Under the pieces are notes generated by a model that saw only the letters and a list, made by a program, of their open reading frames with translations, searched no databases and was not told the DNA's origin. From Myxococcales bacterium (GTDB lineage: Bacteria > Myxococcota_A > UBA9042), in contig CANLIC010000005.1 of the NCBI GenBank assembly GCA_947491025.1, positions 1 through 64,000 on the forward strand: 64,000 nucleotides of DNA. Reading direction: 5' to 3'. Of this stretch, positions 28,618 to 36,928 are shown in pieces (the first letter of the stretch is position 1; each line of letters opens with the position of its first letter). The translations under genes and the position numbers were made by a program.

Positions 28618-28694
28618 GTCGCAAGCCCGCGAGGGCCAACCTCAGGGCCCCAACTTCGACAAGTCGATCGCTGCGGACGCCGATGCATCCCCGT

Positions 28695-28760
28695 GAGCTG
28701 CGTTGCAGCTCCTTGAAATACCTCTGGTATTCCTGCGTCGCAGCGCCTTGCGCTCGGGGC
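28695..28760. repeat. Cluster of three adjacent inverted repeats
   Basis: GAGCTGC-GTT-GCAGCTC (28695-28711) is a perfect 7-bp stem. GAAATACC-TCT-GGTATTCC (28715-28733) is a 7-of-8 stem in an AT-rich island unlike its surroundings. GCGCC and GGCGC further right form a third short stem. The cluster lies in the 184-bp gap between the convergent DUF3105 and livF genes. It could be a bidirectional terminator or a copy of a dispersed palindromic element. Confidence 0.5.
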
Positions 28761-28801
28761 GCCTCGACGCCCTCGCTGACGACTTGTTCTCGTTGGGGCC
28801 C

Positions 28802-29509
28802 TCAGCTGCCACCGAAATAGGCCGCGTGCAGCGCCGGATCGTGGAGCAGGTCTGAGCCCCTGCCGGTCACGATCACCGTGCCGCGCTCCAGCACCACGGC
28901 GCGATCGCAGAGGCCCAGCGCGGCGCGGGCATTTTGCTCGACCAGCAGTACGGTGGTGCCCCGGCGGCGCAGGTCGGCGATCACGGCGAAGAGCGCCTGG
29001 ACGATGAGGGGCGCGAGGCCGAGCGAGGGCTCATCGAGCAGCAGCAGCCGTGGCCGCGACATCAGCGCCCTGCCGATCGCCAACATCTGTTGCTCACCGC
29101 CGGAGAGGGTGCCCGCCGCCTGGGTCCGTCGCTGGGCGAGTACGGGAAAGATTGCCTCGATCTGATCGAGATCGCTGGCGATGGCCGCCTTGTCGGCGCG
29201 CGTGATGGCGCCGATCTGCAGGTTCTCGGCAACCGTCATCCGGGCGAAGACGCGGCGCCCTTCTGGGCAGTGCGAGAGGCCGAGGCGCACCCGGTCATGG
29301 GCGGGGATCCCCTGCAGGTCGCGGCCCTCGAAGGTCAGGCTTCCGGCGCTCGGTGCCAGCAGGCCCGAGATGCAGCAGAGCGTGGTCGACTTGCCGGCGC
29401 CGTTGCCGCCGACAAGCGCCACGATCTCGCCCTCGGCGACGTCGAAGTCGACGCCGCGCAGCGCCTGCACCGAGCCGTAGCGGGCCTCCAGGCCGCGGAC
29501 GCTCAGCAT
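28802..29509 (-). CDS. livF: LivF-type ABC transporter ATP-binding protein
   Basis: This is a 235-residue protein. Walker A GGNGAGKST, signature LSGGEQQM, Walker B LLLLDEPSLGL and H-loop LLVEQNA are all present, with the LivF-type SHCPEGRRVFARMTV segment after the Q-loop. It is the usual length for LivF. ATG at 29509 is 31 bp after the livG stop, with AAGGG upstream. It forms the ATPase dimer with LivG in a hydrophobic amino-acid (HAAT-type) importer; the substrate may be a branched-chain amino acid or another small compound such as urea or an aromatic acid. Confidence 0.92.
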   Translation of the reverse strand: MLSVRGLEARYGSVQALRGVDFDVAEGEIVALVGGNGAGKSTTLCCISGLLAPSAGSLTFEGRDLQGIPAHDRVRLGLSHCPEGRRVFARMTVAENLQIGAITRADKAAIASDLDQIEAIFPVLAQRRTQAAGTLSGGEQQMLAIGRALMSRPRLLLLDEPSLGLAPLIVQALFAVIADLRRRGTTVLLVEQNARAALGLCDRAVVLERGTVIVTGRGSDLLHDPALHAAYFGGS

Positions 29510-29540
29510 GGCGGCTGGCCCTTGTGGCGGGCGCTCGACG

Positions 29541-30794
29541 TCATGGCTGTGCCCCCTCGTCGCCGAGATAGGCGGCGATGACCGCTGGGTCGGCGCGCAC
29601 CTCGGCCGGCGTGCCGGTGGCGACGCCACGGCCGTGCACCAGCACCGCGACGCGGTCGGCGATCGCCATCACCAGCGACATGTGGTGCTCGATGAGGAGC
29701 ACGGTGACGCCGCTGGCTCGGATCTCGGCGATCAGCACCTTCAATCTCTCGATATCGCTGGCATTCATCCCCGCCGCCGGCTCGTCGAGCAGCAGCAGTT
29801 TGGGCCGCGTAGCCAACGCTCGGGCGATCTCCAGCCTGCGCTGGTCGCCATAAGGCAGGGCCGTGGCGCGGTCGTCGGCGCGCTCCCCGAGGCCGACCCG
29901 GGCCAGCAGGGCGTCGGCCTCACGCCGGGCCTCGGCTTCGGCGTCGCGCGCCGCAGCGGTCAGCGCTCCCAGGCCAAGGATGCGCAGCACCCAGGCGATG
30001 CCGACGAGGGCCAGGGCGCCGAGCGCGACAGCGGCGAGCAAGGGCGCTGGGCCGACCGCTGGCGGGTGGGTGGCCTGCAGCCCTGCGAGCAGCGCGATGA
30101 GCGCGACGCCGACACCGGGCAGCGCTGCGTCACCCGCTGCGACCCGCAGACGGCCGATCGCGCCGATGCCGGCAGCGCCGCGCAGCCGCCGGTCCATGGC
30201 GACCAGGACGTTGTCGCGCACAGAGAGCTGTGAAAACAGACGGATGTTCTGAAAAGTCCGCGCCACACCGCGCAGGGCGACGGTCTGCGGGGTACACCGA
30301 CCGCGCAGCCAGATGGCGCGGGCGCCAAGTCCGCAGAGCACAAAGGCGAGCGCCCCGGTCATGGCGTGGTCAAAGAGCGACCGCTTCGCGAGGTGCGCGC
30401 CAAGGCCCTGCAGCGCCACGTCAAGCCGCCAGCGGTCGGGCGGCAAGGACTTGACGGTCGCCGCCCACATCGCGTCGACATCGCTGGCCACCAAGATGGC
30501 CGCCATGGCGCCGAAAAGGCCAACGCCGAGCCAGCCCGCGACATCTGCCTGACGCGCCGGCTGCCGCACGTCGTCGCCGTCGACCAGGACGGCGCCCGCC
30601 GAGGGTTCGTAGATGCCGGTGATCGTATTGAACAAGCTGGTCTTGCCGGCGCCGTTTGGGCCGATGATGGCGCAGATCTCGCCCTCGGCCACCTGCAGGT
30701 CGACGCCGTCCAGGGCCTTGAGCCCGCCAAAGCGCAGCGTCAGGCCTCGCAGCTCGAGGCGCGGTGGCGCGGCGGCGGTCCTTGCGGCCGTCAT
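29541..30794 (-). CDS. livG: LivG-type ABC ATPase with two membrane-spanning insertions
   Basis: This is a 417-residue protein, against about 255 for normal LivG. Core motifs are intact: Walker A GPNGAGKT (about 46-53), Q-loop RTFQNIRLF (about 177), signature region LPYGDQRRLEIARAL, Walker B LLLLDEPAAGM and H-loop LLIEHHM. Insertion 1 (about residues 80-175) sits between the first beta arm and the Q-loop and contains AGWLGVGLFGAMAAILVA and TGALAFVLCGLGARAIWL. Insertion 2 (about 205-280) sits before the helical domain and has two long hydrophobic runs (VGVALIALLAGL; LLAAVALGALALVGIAWVL). The frame is unbroken. It overlaps livM by four bases. The two pairs of predicted membrane segments would anchor an ATPase that is normally soluble. 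Confidence 0.88.
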   Translation of the reverse strand: MTAARTAAAPPRLELRGLTLRFGGLKALDGVDLQVAEGEICAIIGPNGAGKTSLFNTITGIYEPSAGAVLVDGDDVRQPARQADVAGWLGVGLFGAMAAILVASDVDAMWAATVKSLPPDRWRLDVALQGLGAHLAKRSLFDHAMTGALAFVLCGLGARAIWLRGRCTPQTVALRGVARTFQNIRLFSQLSVRDNVLVAMDRRLRGAAGIGAIGRLRVAAGDAALPGVGVALIALLAGLQATHPPAVGPAPLLAAVALGALALVGIAWVLRILGLGALTAAARDAEAEARREADALLARVGLGERADDRATALPYGDQRRLEIARALATRPKLLLLDEPAAGMNASDIERLKVLIAEIRASGVTVLLIEHHMSLVMAIADRVAVLVHGRGVATGTPAEVRADPAVIAAYLGDEGAQP

Positions 30795-31897
30795 CGCGCC
30801 GCCTCGCCAGCCGCAGCGCGGGCCGTCGCAGGCGCAAAAAGCCCTGCGGGTCGCACGCGCATCATCACCACCAGCAGCAGGCCGAAGAGCATCCAGCGCC
30901 AGGCGCTGAAGTTCGCCAGCGGGTGGCCGCCGACGCCCGGGAGCTGCTGGAGGGCGCGATCGAGCAGCGGCGACAGCACGTTGTCGAAGCCGATGACCAG
31001 CGCCGCCCCGAGCAGGGCACCGCGCAGCGTGCCGAGGCCGCCGAGGATGAGGCAGCACAACACCATGATGGCGTTGTTGAAATCGTAGTTATTTGGATCG
31101 GCCGTCGTGGTGAGGTTGGTGGCGTAGAGGCAGCCCGCGATGCCCGCCAGCGCGGCGCCACCGGCGAATGCTTGCAGCTTCAGGCGCGCCGGATCGAGGC
31201 CCATGCAGGCGGCGGCCAGCTCGTCGTCGCGCAGCGCAGAGAGGGCGCGGCCGACGCGGCTCCGCTCCAGCACGCGCAGGACGACGAACGCCGCCACCAG
31301 CACGCCGAGCGCGACGTGGTAGGTCAGCAGCAACGAGGCGCGCGAGCCGTCGTCGCCGGCGAGCCAGGTGCGCAGGCCCGCAGGTGCCCAGATCTCGGCC
31401 ACCGGGTTGAGGCCGCGCGGGCCGTCGGTGATGTGCTCGAGGTTGAGCAGCACCGTCCGCACCACCTCGCCAAAGCCCAGCGTCACGATGGCCAAGTAGT
31501 CGCCACGCAGCCGAAGCGTCGGTGCGCCGAGCAGCAACCCTGCCAGCAGCGCCGCCGCTGGCGCGCCGAGCAGGGCCCCCCAGAAGCCCAGTTGGAACGG
31601 GAACTTCGTCACCGTCAGCACGCCGGTGGTCATCGCTCCGATGCCAAAAAACGCCGCGATGCCGAGCTGGAGCAGACCGGCCTGGCCCACCTGCAGGTTG
31701 AGCGCCAGCACCAGCAGCGCGTAGATGAACACCGTGACGAGGCGCGGCTCCAGGCGGAGTGGCACGCCGGCGGCGTCGGCGGCGAGGTCGAAGATGGGCA
31801 GCCACGGGTAGGCCAGCAGCAGGACGAGCAGCCCGAGCTCGAGCGATGGCCGGCGCATGGCCGTCGCGGCGCCCGTCGCCGGGGGCGGCGGCGCCAT
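30791..31897 (-). CDS. livM: LivM-type ABC permease
   Basis: This 368-residue polytopic membrane protein has the LivM hallmarks LALNLQVGQAGLLQLG and GAPTLRLRGDYLAIVTLGFGE, followed by DGPRGLNP. A later FNNAIMVLCCLILGGLGTL segment and 8-10 hydrophobic stretches fit BPD_transp_2. The start is one base after the stop of the fused binding protein/LivH gene, with GAAGG upstream, and the stop overlaps livG. It forms the transmembrane channel with the LivH half of the fusion. Confidence 0.93.
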   Translation of the reverse strand: MAPPPPATGAATAMRRPSLELGLLVLLLAYPWLPIFDLAADAAGVPLRLEPRLVTVFIYALLVLALNLQVGQAGLLQLGIAAFFGIGAMTTGVLTVTKFPFQLGFWGALLGAPAAALLAGLLLGAPTLRLRGDYLAIVTLGFGEVVRTVLLNLEHITDGPRGLNPVAEIWAPAGLRTWLAGDDGSRASLLLTYHVALGVLVAAFVVLRVLERSRVGRALSALRDDELAAACMGLDPARLKLQAFAGGAALAGIAGCLYATNLTTTADPNNYDFNNAIMVLCCLILGGLGTLRGALLGAALVIGFDNVLSPLLDRALQQLPGVGGHPLANFSAWRWMLFGLLLVVMMRVRPAGLFAPATARAAAGEAAR

Positions 31898-31898
31898 G

Positions 31899-34199
31899 TT
31901 AGACCTTCTCCCGCGCGGTGTTGCCGAGCAGGCCGGTGGGCCGAAAGACCAGCAGCGCGATCAGGATGCCGAACAGGATGGCCGGCTGCCATTGCGCGCC
32001 GATGTACTGGTCACTCAAGGCCCGCACCACGCCAAGCAGCAGCCCGCCGACGACGGCGCCGGGGATCCTGCCGATGCCGCCGATGACGGCGGCGGTGAAG
32101 GCATAGAGCCCGTTCTGGTAGCCCATTTGGTAGCTGATGGTCTGGATCGAGAGCGAGAAGAGGAAGGCCGCGACCCCGGCCAGCGCGCCGCCGAGCAAGA
32201 AGGTCAGCGCGACGACGCGATCGACGTCTACGCCTTGCAGTCGCGCCGCGTCCGGGTCCTGCGCCAGGGCCCGCATGGCCAGGCCGAGGCGGGTGTGGCC
32301 GACCAGCCAGACCAGGCCCAGCATCAGCAGCAGCGAGGCGACGATGCAGAGCGCCTCGCTCGGCCGCAGCGACAGCGCCGCGTCGGCGCCGAAGAGGTTG
32401 AAGGTCGGCAGCAGCGCCGGAAACGCTTTGGGCGCCGCCGGCTGGCCACCGCCGCCGAACACCGCCATCGGCAGCGCGCCCCAGGCCATGCCGACATTCT
32501 GCAGCAGGAACGAGACGCCGATCGCCGACACCAAGGGCGCCAGCTTGGGCGCCCGGCGGAGCGGCCGGTAGACGATGCGGTCGATGGCGAGGTTGACGCC
32601 GCCGGCGAACGCCATCGTCAGCAGCAGCACCAGCGCGAGGCCGAGCGCCAGGGGCATCCCCTCGGCGGCCTGCAAATCGAGGCAGCCGACCAGGGTCAGC
32701 GCAAAGAACGACGCCAGCATGAAGACGTCGCCATGCGCGAAGTTGATGAACTCGAGGATGCCGTAGACCAGCGAGTAGCCGAGCGCGATGAGGGCGTACA
32801 CCATGCCGTTGCTGACGCCGATGAGCAGCTGCTGGCCGACGAGCGTCGCCTCGCTCGTGCCAGGCGCCTGAGGCGGGTCGGCGGCCGCTGGGGCCCAGCC
32901 CTGTGCCGTTGCCGGCGCCGCGCCCGTCGTCTCCGCTTGCGCTGCCGACGCCTTTGTGTCGGCCCCGAGCAGCGTTGCGAACACGAAGGCCCCGCCCTCG
33001 ACGCGCAAGCCGGCCATCGTGCTCATCGTGGTGTCGCCTTGTGCGTCGAAGCGCCAGGTGCCGAGGGCGCCGTCCTTCTGGCCGTAGCGCAGCAGCGCCG
33101 CCCGCACCGCGTCGCGGTCTTTGCGGCCGACATCGGCGATGACGTCGAGCGCCGCCCGCGCTGCGACGTAGCCGTAGACCGCGTAGCCCTCGGGCTCGCC
33201 GCCGAAGCGCTCGCGGTAGCGCTGAACGAAGGCGGCGCCCTGGCCCTGCAGGCGCTCGGGCGGCAATCCGCCGAAGGTGACGAAGGTGCGGCCGTCGAGC
33301 ACGCCGCTGCCGGCCGCTTGCAGGAAGGCCTCCTCGTAGCAGCCGTCCGGCAACATCAGCTTGGCGCGCAGGCTCGTCGCCACCATGTCCTTGGCCAGCT
33401 GCCCGGCGTTGGTCTGGGTGGTGCCGCCGAAGAAGACGAAGTCGGGGTCGAGGGCCTTGATCTTGGTCATCAGCGACCGGTACTCCTGCGCTTTGGGGTC
33501 CATGCCTTCGCGGCCGAGCAGCTGGAGCCCGGCCGCCGGCGCCGCTTGCACGAGCACGTCGGCGATGCCCTTGCCGTAGAGGCTGCGGTCGTCGAGCACG
33601 TAGACCGAGCGGGCGCCGAGCTGGCGCATCCAGTGGGCGGCGGCGCGGCCTTGCAGGTCGTCGGCGGGGACGACGCGGAAGTAGTTGACGACGCCGCTCG
33701 GCCGATAGACCGCGGGCTCGTCGGGCTCGCCGCCGCCGGGCTTGGTCAGGCCGGGATAGGAGTTGGCCGGCGAGATCATCGCCAACCGCGCCTTGTTGGT
33801 GATCGGCATCGAGATCTTGGCGGCGCCCGAGTTGTAGGGGCCGATGATGACCATGACGTCCGGGTCGGCGACCGCCTTCTCGGCGTTGGCGGCCTCGACC
33901 TCGGGGTCCCAGTCGCCCTTCTTGGCGCTGGCGTCGTCCCAGTCCTCGTAGACGACGCGGAACCTCCCGGCGCGGCCGCCGTTCTCCTCGATCGCCATGC
34001 GGATGCCATGCACCGTCGTCGTGCTCTGGGCGTTGGCGGAGCCGGTGCGCGGCAGGCTGGAGACGATCTTGACGACGGTCGGGTCGCCGAGCGGCGCAGC
34101 GGCAGCGCCCACGGCGACGAGCGAGGTCAGCGTGAGCGCGGCGAGGCCCCAGGCGATGGGGTCGCGGCGGATCGAGAGAGCTGGCGTGGAGCAGGCCAT
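31899..34199 (-). CDS. Fusion of periplasmic substrate-binding protein and LivH permease
   Basis: This is a 766-residue protein in one open frame. Residues 1-36 form a signal or anchor segment (GLAALTLTSLVAVGAAAAP). Residues 37-412 are a type I periplasmic binding protein of the LivJ/LivK kind (KIVSSLPRTGSANAQS, VMVIIGPYNSGAAKIS, ISPANSYPGLTK, YVLDDRSLYGKG). Residues 413-453 are an Ala/Pro/Thr linker. Residues 454-766 are a complete LivH: GVSNGMVYALIALGYSLVYG, INFAHGDVFML, then GGIGRIPGAVVGG. In ordinary systems these are two separate proteins. The fusion ties the binding protein to its own channel. Gene order is fusion, livM, livG, livF. Confidence 0.9.
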   Translation of the reverse strand: MACSTPALSIRRDPIAWGLAALTLTSLVAVGAAAAPLGDPTVVKIVSSLPRTGSANAQSTTTVHGIRMAIEENGGRAGRFRVVYEDWDDASAKKGDWDPEVEAANAEKAVADPDVMVIIGPYNSGAAKISMPITNKARLAMISPANSYPGLTKPGGGEPDEPAVYRPSGVVNYFRVVPADDLQGRAAAHWMRQLGARSVYVLDDRSLYGKGIADVLVQAAPAAGLQLLGREGMDPKAQEYRSLMTKIKALDPDFVFFGGTTQTNAGQLAKDMVATSLRAKLMLPDGCYEEAFLQAAGSGVLDGRTFVTFGGLPPERLQGQGAAFVQRYRERFGGEPEGYAVYGYVAARAALDVIADVGRKDRDAVRAALLRYGQKDGALGTWRFDAQGDTTMSTMAGLRVEGGAFVFATLLGADTKASAAQAETTGAAPATAQGWAPAAADPPQAPGTSEATLVGQQLLIGVSNGMVYALIALGYSLVYGILEFINFAHGDVFMLASFFALTLVGCLDLQAAEGMPLALGLALVLLLTMAFAGGVNLAIDRIVYRPLRRAPKLAPLVSAIGVSFLLQNVGMAWGALPMAVFGGGGQPAAPKAFPALLPTFNLFGADAALSLRPSEALCIVASLLLMLGLVWLVGHTRLGLAMRALAQDPDAARLQGVDVDRVVALTFLLGGALAGVAAFLFSLSIQTISYQMGYQNGLYAFTAAVIGGIGRIPGAVVGGLLLGVVRALSDQYIGAQWQPAILFGILIALLVFRPTGLLGNTAREKV

Positions 34200-34284
34200 C
34201 GACCCGCGACCATAACGCAACGGCCTTCGCCCGGGAACCGGGACGCCAAGCTGCGCCGCATCGGGCCGTCCCGGCCGAGGTGTC

Positions 34285-34722
34285 TTAGTCGCCAACCTGG
34301 TCGGCGCTGGCCGAGTCCTCCGATGGCACCTCGTCGAGCAAGAGGTACGGCTCGGCCAGCACCACCTGCGGGTCGGTGTGCCAGCGCAGCCGCAGCCCGC
34401 CAGTGCCGCCGACGACGAGGACCGAGACGCCGGCGCTGGAGTCGTGCACGGGGATGGCCCACACCGCCGAAGCGGGGACGTCTTCTGGGCCCTTGGGCGC
34501 TGGCGACCAGACGGTCCACAGCCCCGCCTCGCCGTCATCGCTCTCGTAGCGGACGAGGTCCACCTTGCGGCCCGGGCCGGCGGCCTTGTAGCGCAGGCTG
34601 GCGCCGTCGGGCAGGGCGGCGCTTGGCTCGACGTAGACCTCGAGGGCGCTGCCGTCGACGAGCGCCTCAGGAGATCCTTCTGCCGCGGTCGATGGCCCTG
34701 AACTCGATGGCGTCTTGTGCAT
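34285..34722 (-). CDS. Hypothetical protein, all-beta, acidic
   Basis: This is a 145-residue protein. I take ATG at 34722; an upstream in-frame extension would enter the divergent promoter. There is no signal peptide. The sequence alternates short strands (LEVYVEPSAALPDGASLRYK, KVDLVRYESDDGEAGLWTVW, VSVLVVGGTGGLRLRW) and ends in an acidic tail. I do not recognise the family. It lies upstream of the Liv operon on the same strand with an 85-bp gap, so cotranscription is possible. Confidence 0.55.
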   Translation of the reverse strand: MHKTPSSSGPSTAAEGSPEALVDGSALEVYVEPSAALPDGASLRYKAAGPGRKVDLVRYESDDGEAGLWTVWSPAPKGPEDVPASAVWAIPVHDSSAGVSVLVVGGTGGLRLRWHTDPQVVLAEPYLLLDEVPSEDSASADQVGD

Positions 34723-34863
34723 CAGCTGCGTTCCGGGTTTGTCGCTGGGAGGCAGGCGGTCGCACCGCGACGGCGCGCCGGTGGCCAGTGTGTGGGGGGC
34801 AGGGCGGCGAGGCAACTGCGGGCGTGCGTGCAAGGGCTACGGCCGTCGTCTTGCGCGCCGCCC

Positions 34864-34891
34864 TTGACATGAATCGAACGTTCGCTACATT
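34864..34891 (+). promoter_or_regulatory. Promoter with embedded TetR-type palindromic operator
   Basis: TTGACA at 34864-34869 is a perfect -35 box; TACATT at 34886-34891 is a good -10, with a 16-bp spacer. The spacer holds the perfect 10-bp palindrome CGAACGTTCG (34875-34884), which extends outward to ATG...CAT (34869-34890) with 9 of 11 positions symmetric. This is a classic TetR-family operator layout, about 90 bp upstream of the TetR gene, and predicts autorepression of the whole export operon. Confidence 0.8.
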
Positions 34892-34978
34892 TGTGCTCGG
34901 GCGGTGCGCACCGCGGCGCAGACGGCGAGTGAAAGTCGCTCCCTCGGCGCCAACCCTCCTCAGCCACACGTGAACGCC

Positions 34979-35674
34979 ATGGCCCGACCCAAGCACGACC
35001 CGCAGCGCGACACGCGGCAGGCGATTTTGGACGCCGCGCTGGAGTGCTTCGCCGAGCGCGGTTTTCACGGCGTCAGCGTGCGGGAGATCGCCCGGGCGGT
35101 CGGCGTGCGCGAGTCCGGGCTCTACCACCACTTCGGCAGCAAGGAGGCGCTCTTCGACGCGGTGCTCTTTGAGACCGACGCGGACGAGCGGCTGATGCTC
35201 GGACCGCCGAAGCTGCCCGAATTCGAAGGCGACGCCGTCGGCCTGCAAGGCTTCTTGGAGGCCATGGTCGCCACGGTGACGAGCCGCTACGAGGCGCCGC
35301 GCGAGCGCAAGCGCTTTCGCATCCTGCTCTCCGACGGGTTGCGCTTGGCGGCGGCCGGGCGCATCGACTACGTCGAGCGGGCGATGGCGATGCGGCAGCC
35401 GCTGGTGACGCTGATGGCCTCGCTGATGGCGCGTGGGCTGCTGCGCCCTGAGCCGCCGGCGGTGGTGGCGATGCAATTCGTCGGGCCGCTGCTGATCTGG
35501 CGGCACCTCATCGCCATGGACCTCGACGGCGTGCTGCCTTTCGACCGCGTGGCCTACACCCGGCTGCACGTTCAGCGCTTCTTGCGCGGCAGTCTGACGC
35601 CGGAGGCCGCGGAGGTCATCGCGCAGGCGGGGGCGGCTGCTGCTCCAACGATGGCGACGCAGGGGGACGCATGA
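34979..35674 (+). CDS. TetR-family transcriptional regulator
   Basis: This is a 231-residue protein. The N-terminal helix-turn-helix is typical: RQAILDAALECFAERGFHGV, SVREIARAVGV, ESGLYHHFGSKEALFDAVL. The C-terminal ligand-binding helices are Ala/Leu-rich and not assignable to a subfamily. ATG at 34979 lacks a clear Shine-Dalgarno sequence. The stop overlaps the first permease gene by four bases (ATGA). It probably represses the export cluster that follows through the palindrome at 34869-34890. Cytoplasmic. Confidence 0.93.
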   Translation: MARPKHDPQRDTRQAILDAALECFAERGFHGVSVREIARAVGVRESGLYHHFGSKEALFDAVLFETDADERLMLGPPKLPEFEGDAVGLQGFLEAMVATVTSRYEAPRERKRFRILLSDGLRLAAAGRIDYVERAMAMRQPLVTLMASLMARGLLRPEPPAVVAMQFVGPLLIWRHLIAMDLDGVLPFDRVAYTRLHVQRFLRGSLTPEAAEVIAQAGAAAAPTMATQGDA

Positions 35675-36924
35675 TGAAGGCGCTGAGCCTGGCCAAGATC
35701 GCCGCCCGCAACGTGCTGCGCAATCAGCGACGTACGGCCATCACGCTGGCGGCGCTGGTCCTCGGCGTCGGCGTCATGATCACGGTGCGCGGCCTGCTCA
35801 ACGGCCTGCAGCACTCGCTGGTCGATGGCGTGGTGCACGGACAGACCGGGGCCCTCCAAGTCCACCGCAAGGGCTACTTGAAGAACGTGCTGGCCTCGCC
35901 GTTGACGCTCGACTTTGAGGACGCGCCGCTGCGGAAGAAGGTGGCGGCGGTGTCCGGGGTCAAGGCGGTTGCGCCGCGGATCCTCTTTCCCGGCATGATC
36001 TCGCTCGGCGATGAGACGATCTTCCTGCTCAACCAGGCCGTCGACCCTGCGCTCGAGTTCGAGGTCTGCCCCAATCGAAGGCCCCTCATCGTCGATGGCG
36101 GCAAGTTCGCCAGCGCCGAAGGCGGGAAGGCGCCGGCCGTGGTCGCCGACGCCATGGTGGTGACGGTGGAGCTCGACAGGGCGCTGCGGGCCAAGCCGGC
36201 GGCAACGGGGCCGGCTGCGCTGCTGGCGCCCGACCGCGATGGCGCGCTGTCCGGAGAGAACGTCAGCTTGGTCGGGACCATGCAGCTCAACTCGCCGGGC
36301 GAGCGCAAGATCGGCATGGTCCGACTCGACGTGGCGCAGCGCCTGTTGAAGCTGGAGGGGCGAGTCACCGAGCTCATCGTCGATGTACATGACCTGCAAG
36401 AGATTCCCCAGGTCGCTGCGGCGATTCAGGCCGTGGTCGGGCCCGAGTTTGAGGTCCACACCTGGGAGCAGGTGGCGCCCTTTGTGGTCGACATTCGGGC
36501 TCGTCAGAACGCGGTGCTGCAGATCGTCGCTGCGGTGTTCCTGTTGCTGATGCTGCTCGGCGTCGCCAACACCATGCTGATGAGCGTGCTCGATCGGACG
36601 CGCGAGATCGGCACCATGATGGCCATCGGGGTGCGCCGGCGGACCATCGTCGGGCTCTTCTTGCTCGAGGCGACGCTGATCGGCGCCCTCGGCGGCCTGC
36701 TCGGCGGTGCGGCGGGGGCCGGGATGACGGCGTGGCTCGGCGCACGTGGCCTGGAGATCCCTTCACCCGGCAGCAACGTGGCGACCATCGTTCGGCCCTT
36801 TGTCGGCTCCGGGTACCTGGTCGGCGTCGTCTTGCTGGCCACGGCCGGCGCGCTGCTCTTTGCCTTGTACCCGGCGTGGCGGGCCAGCCGCCTGCGCCCG
36901 GTGCAGGCCCTGGCGGGAGGTTAG
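35671..36924 (+). CDS. FtsX/MacB-type ABC transporter permease (first of pair)
   Basis: This is a 417-residue protein. Membrane segment 1 is near residues 20-45 (TAITLAALVLGVGVMITVRG), followed by a periplasmic MacB-PCD-like domain of about 220 residues. Three C-terminal membrane segments come after AVFLLLMLLGVANTMLMSVL, with the FtsX signature DRTREIGTMMAIGVRRRTIV. LolC/LolE and MacB share this layout. It acts with the second permease and the LolD-like ATPase at 40804, probably to extract a lipid or lipoprotein from the inner membrane rather than to transport across it. Confidence 0.92.
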   Translation: MMKALSLAKIAARNVLRNQRRTAITLAALVLGVGVMITVRGLLNGLQHSLVDGVVHGQTGALQVHRKGYLKNVLASPLTLDFEDAPLRKKVAAVSGVKAVAPRILFPGMISLGDETIFLLNQAVDPALEFEVCPNRRPLIVDGGKFASAEGGKAPAVVADAMVVTVELDRALRAKPAATGPAALLAPDRDGALSGENVSLVGTMQLNSPGERKIGMVRLDVAQRLLKLEGRVTELIVDVHDLQEIPQVAAAIQAVVGPEFEVHTWEQVAPFVVDIRARQNAVLQIVAAVFLLLMLLGVANTMLMSVLDRTREIGTMMAIGVRRRTIVGLFLLEATLIGALGGLLGGAAGAGMTAWLGARGLEIPSPGSNVATIVRPFVGSGYLVGVVLLATAGALLFALYPAWRASRLRPVQALAGG

Positions 36925-36928
36925 GCGC

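Noticed and set aside
28618-28801. tRNA or tRNA(Sec) gene in the hairpin-rich gap
   Set aside because: The stems do not assemble into a cloverleaf with acceptor, anticodon and T arms, and no conserved T-loop sequence is present.
31857-34973. A 1038-codon plus-strand frame opposite the Liv fusion gene
   Set aside because: It is rich in Arg/Gln/Gly/His with no recognisable domain, while the minus strand encodes clear binding-protein and permease motifs.
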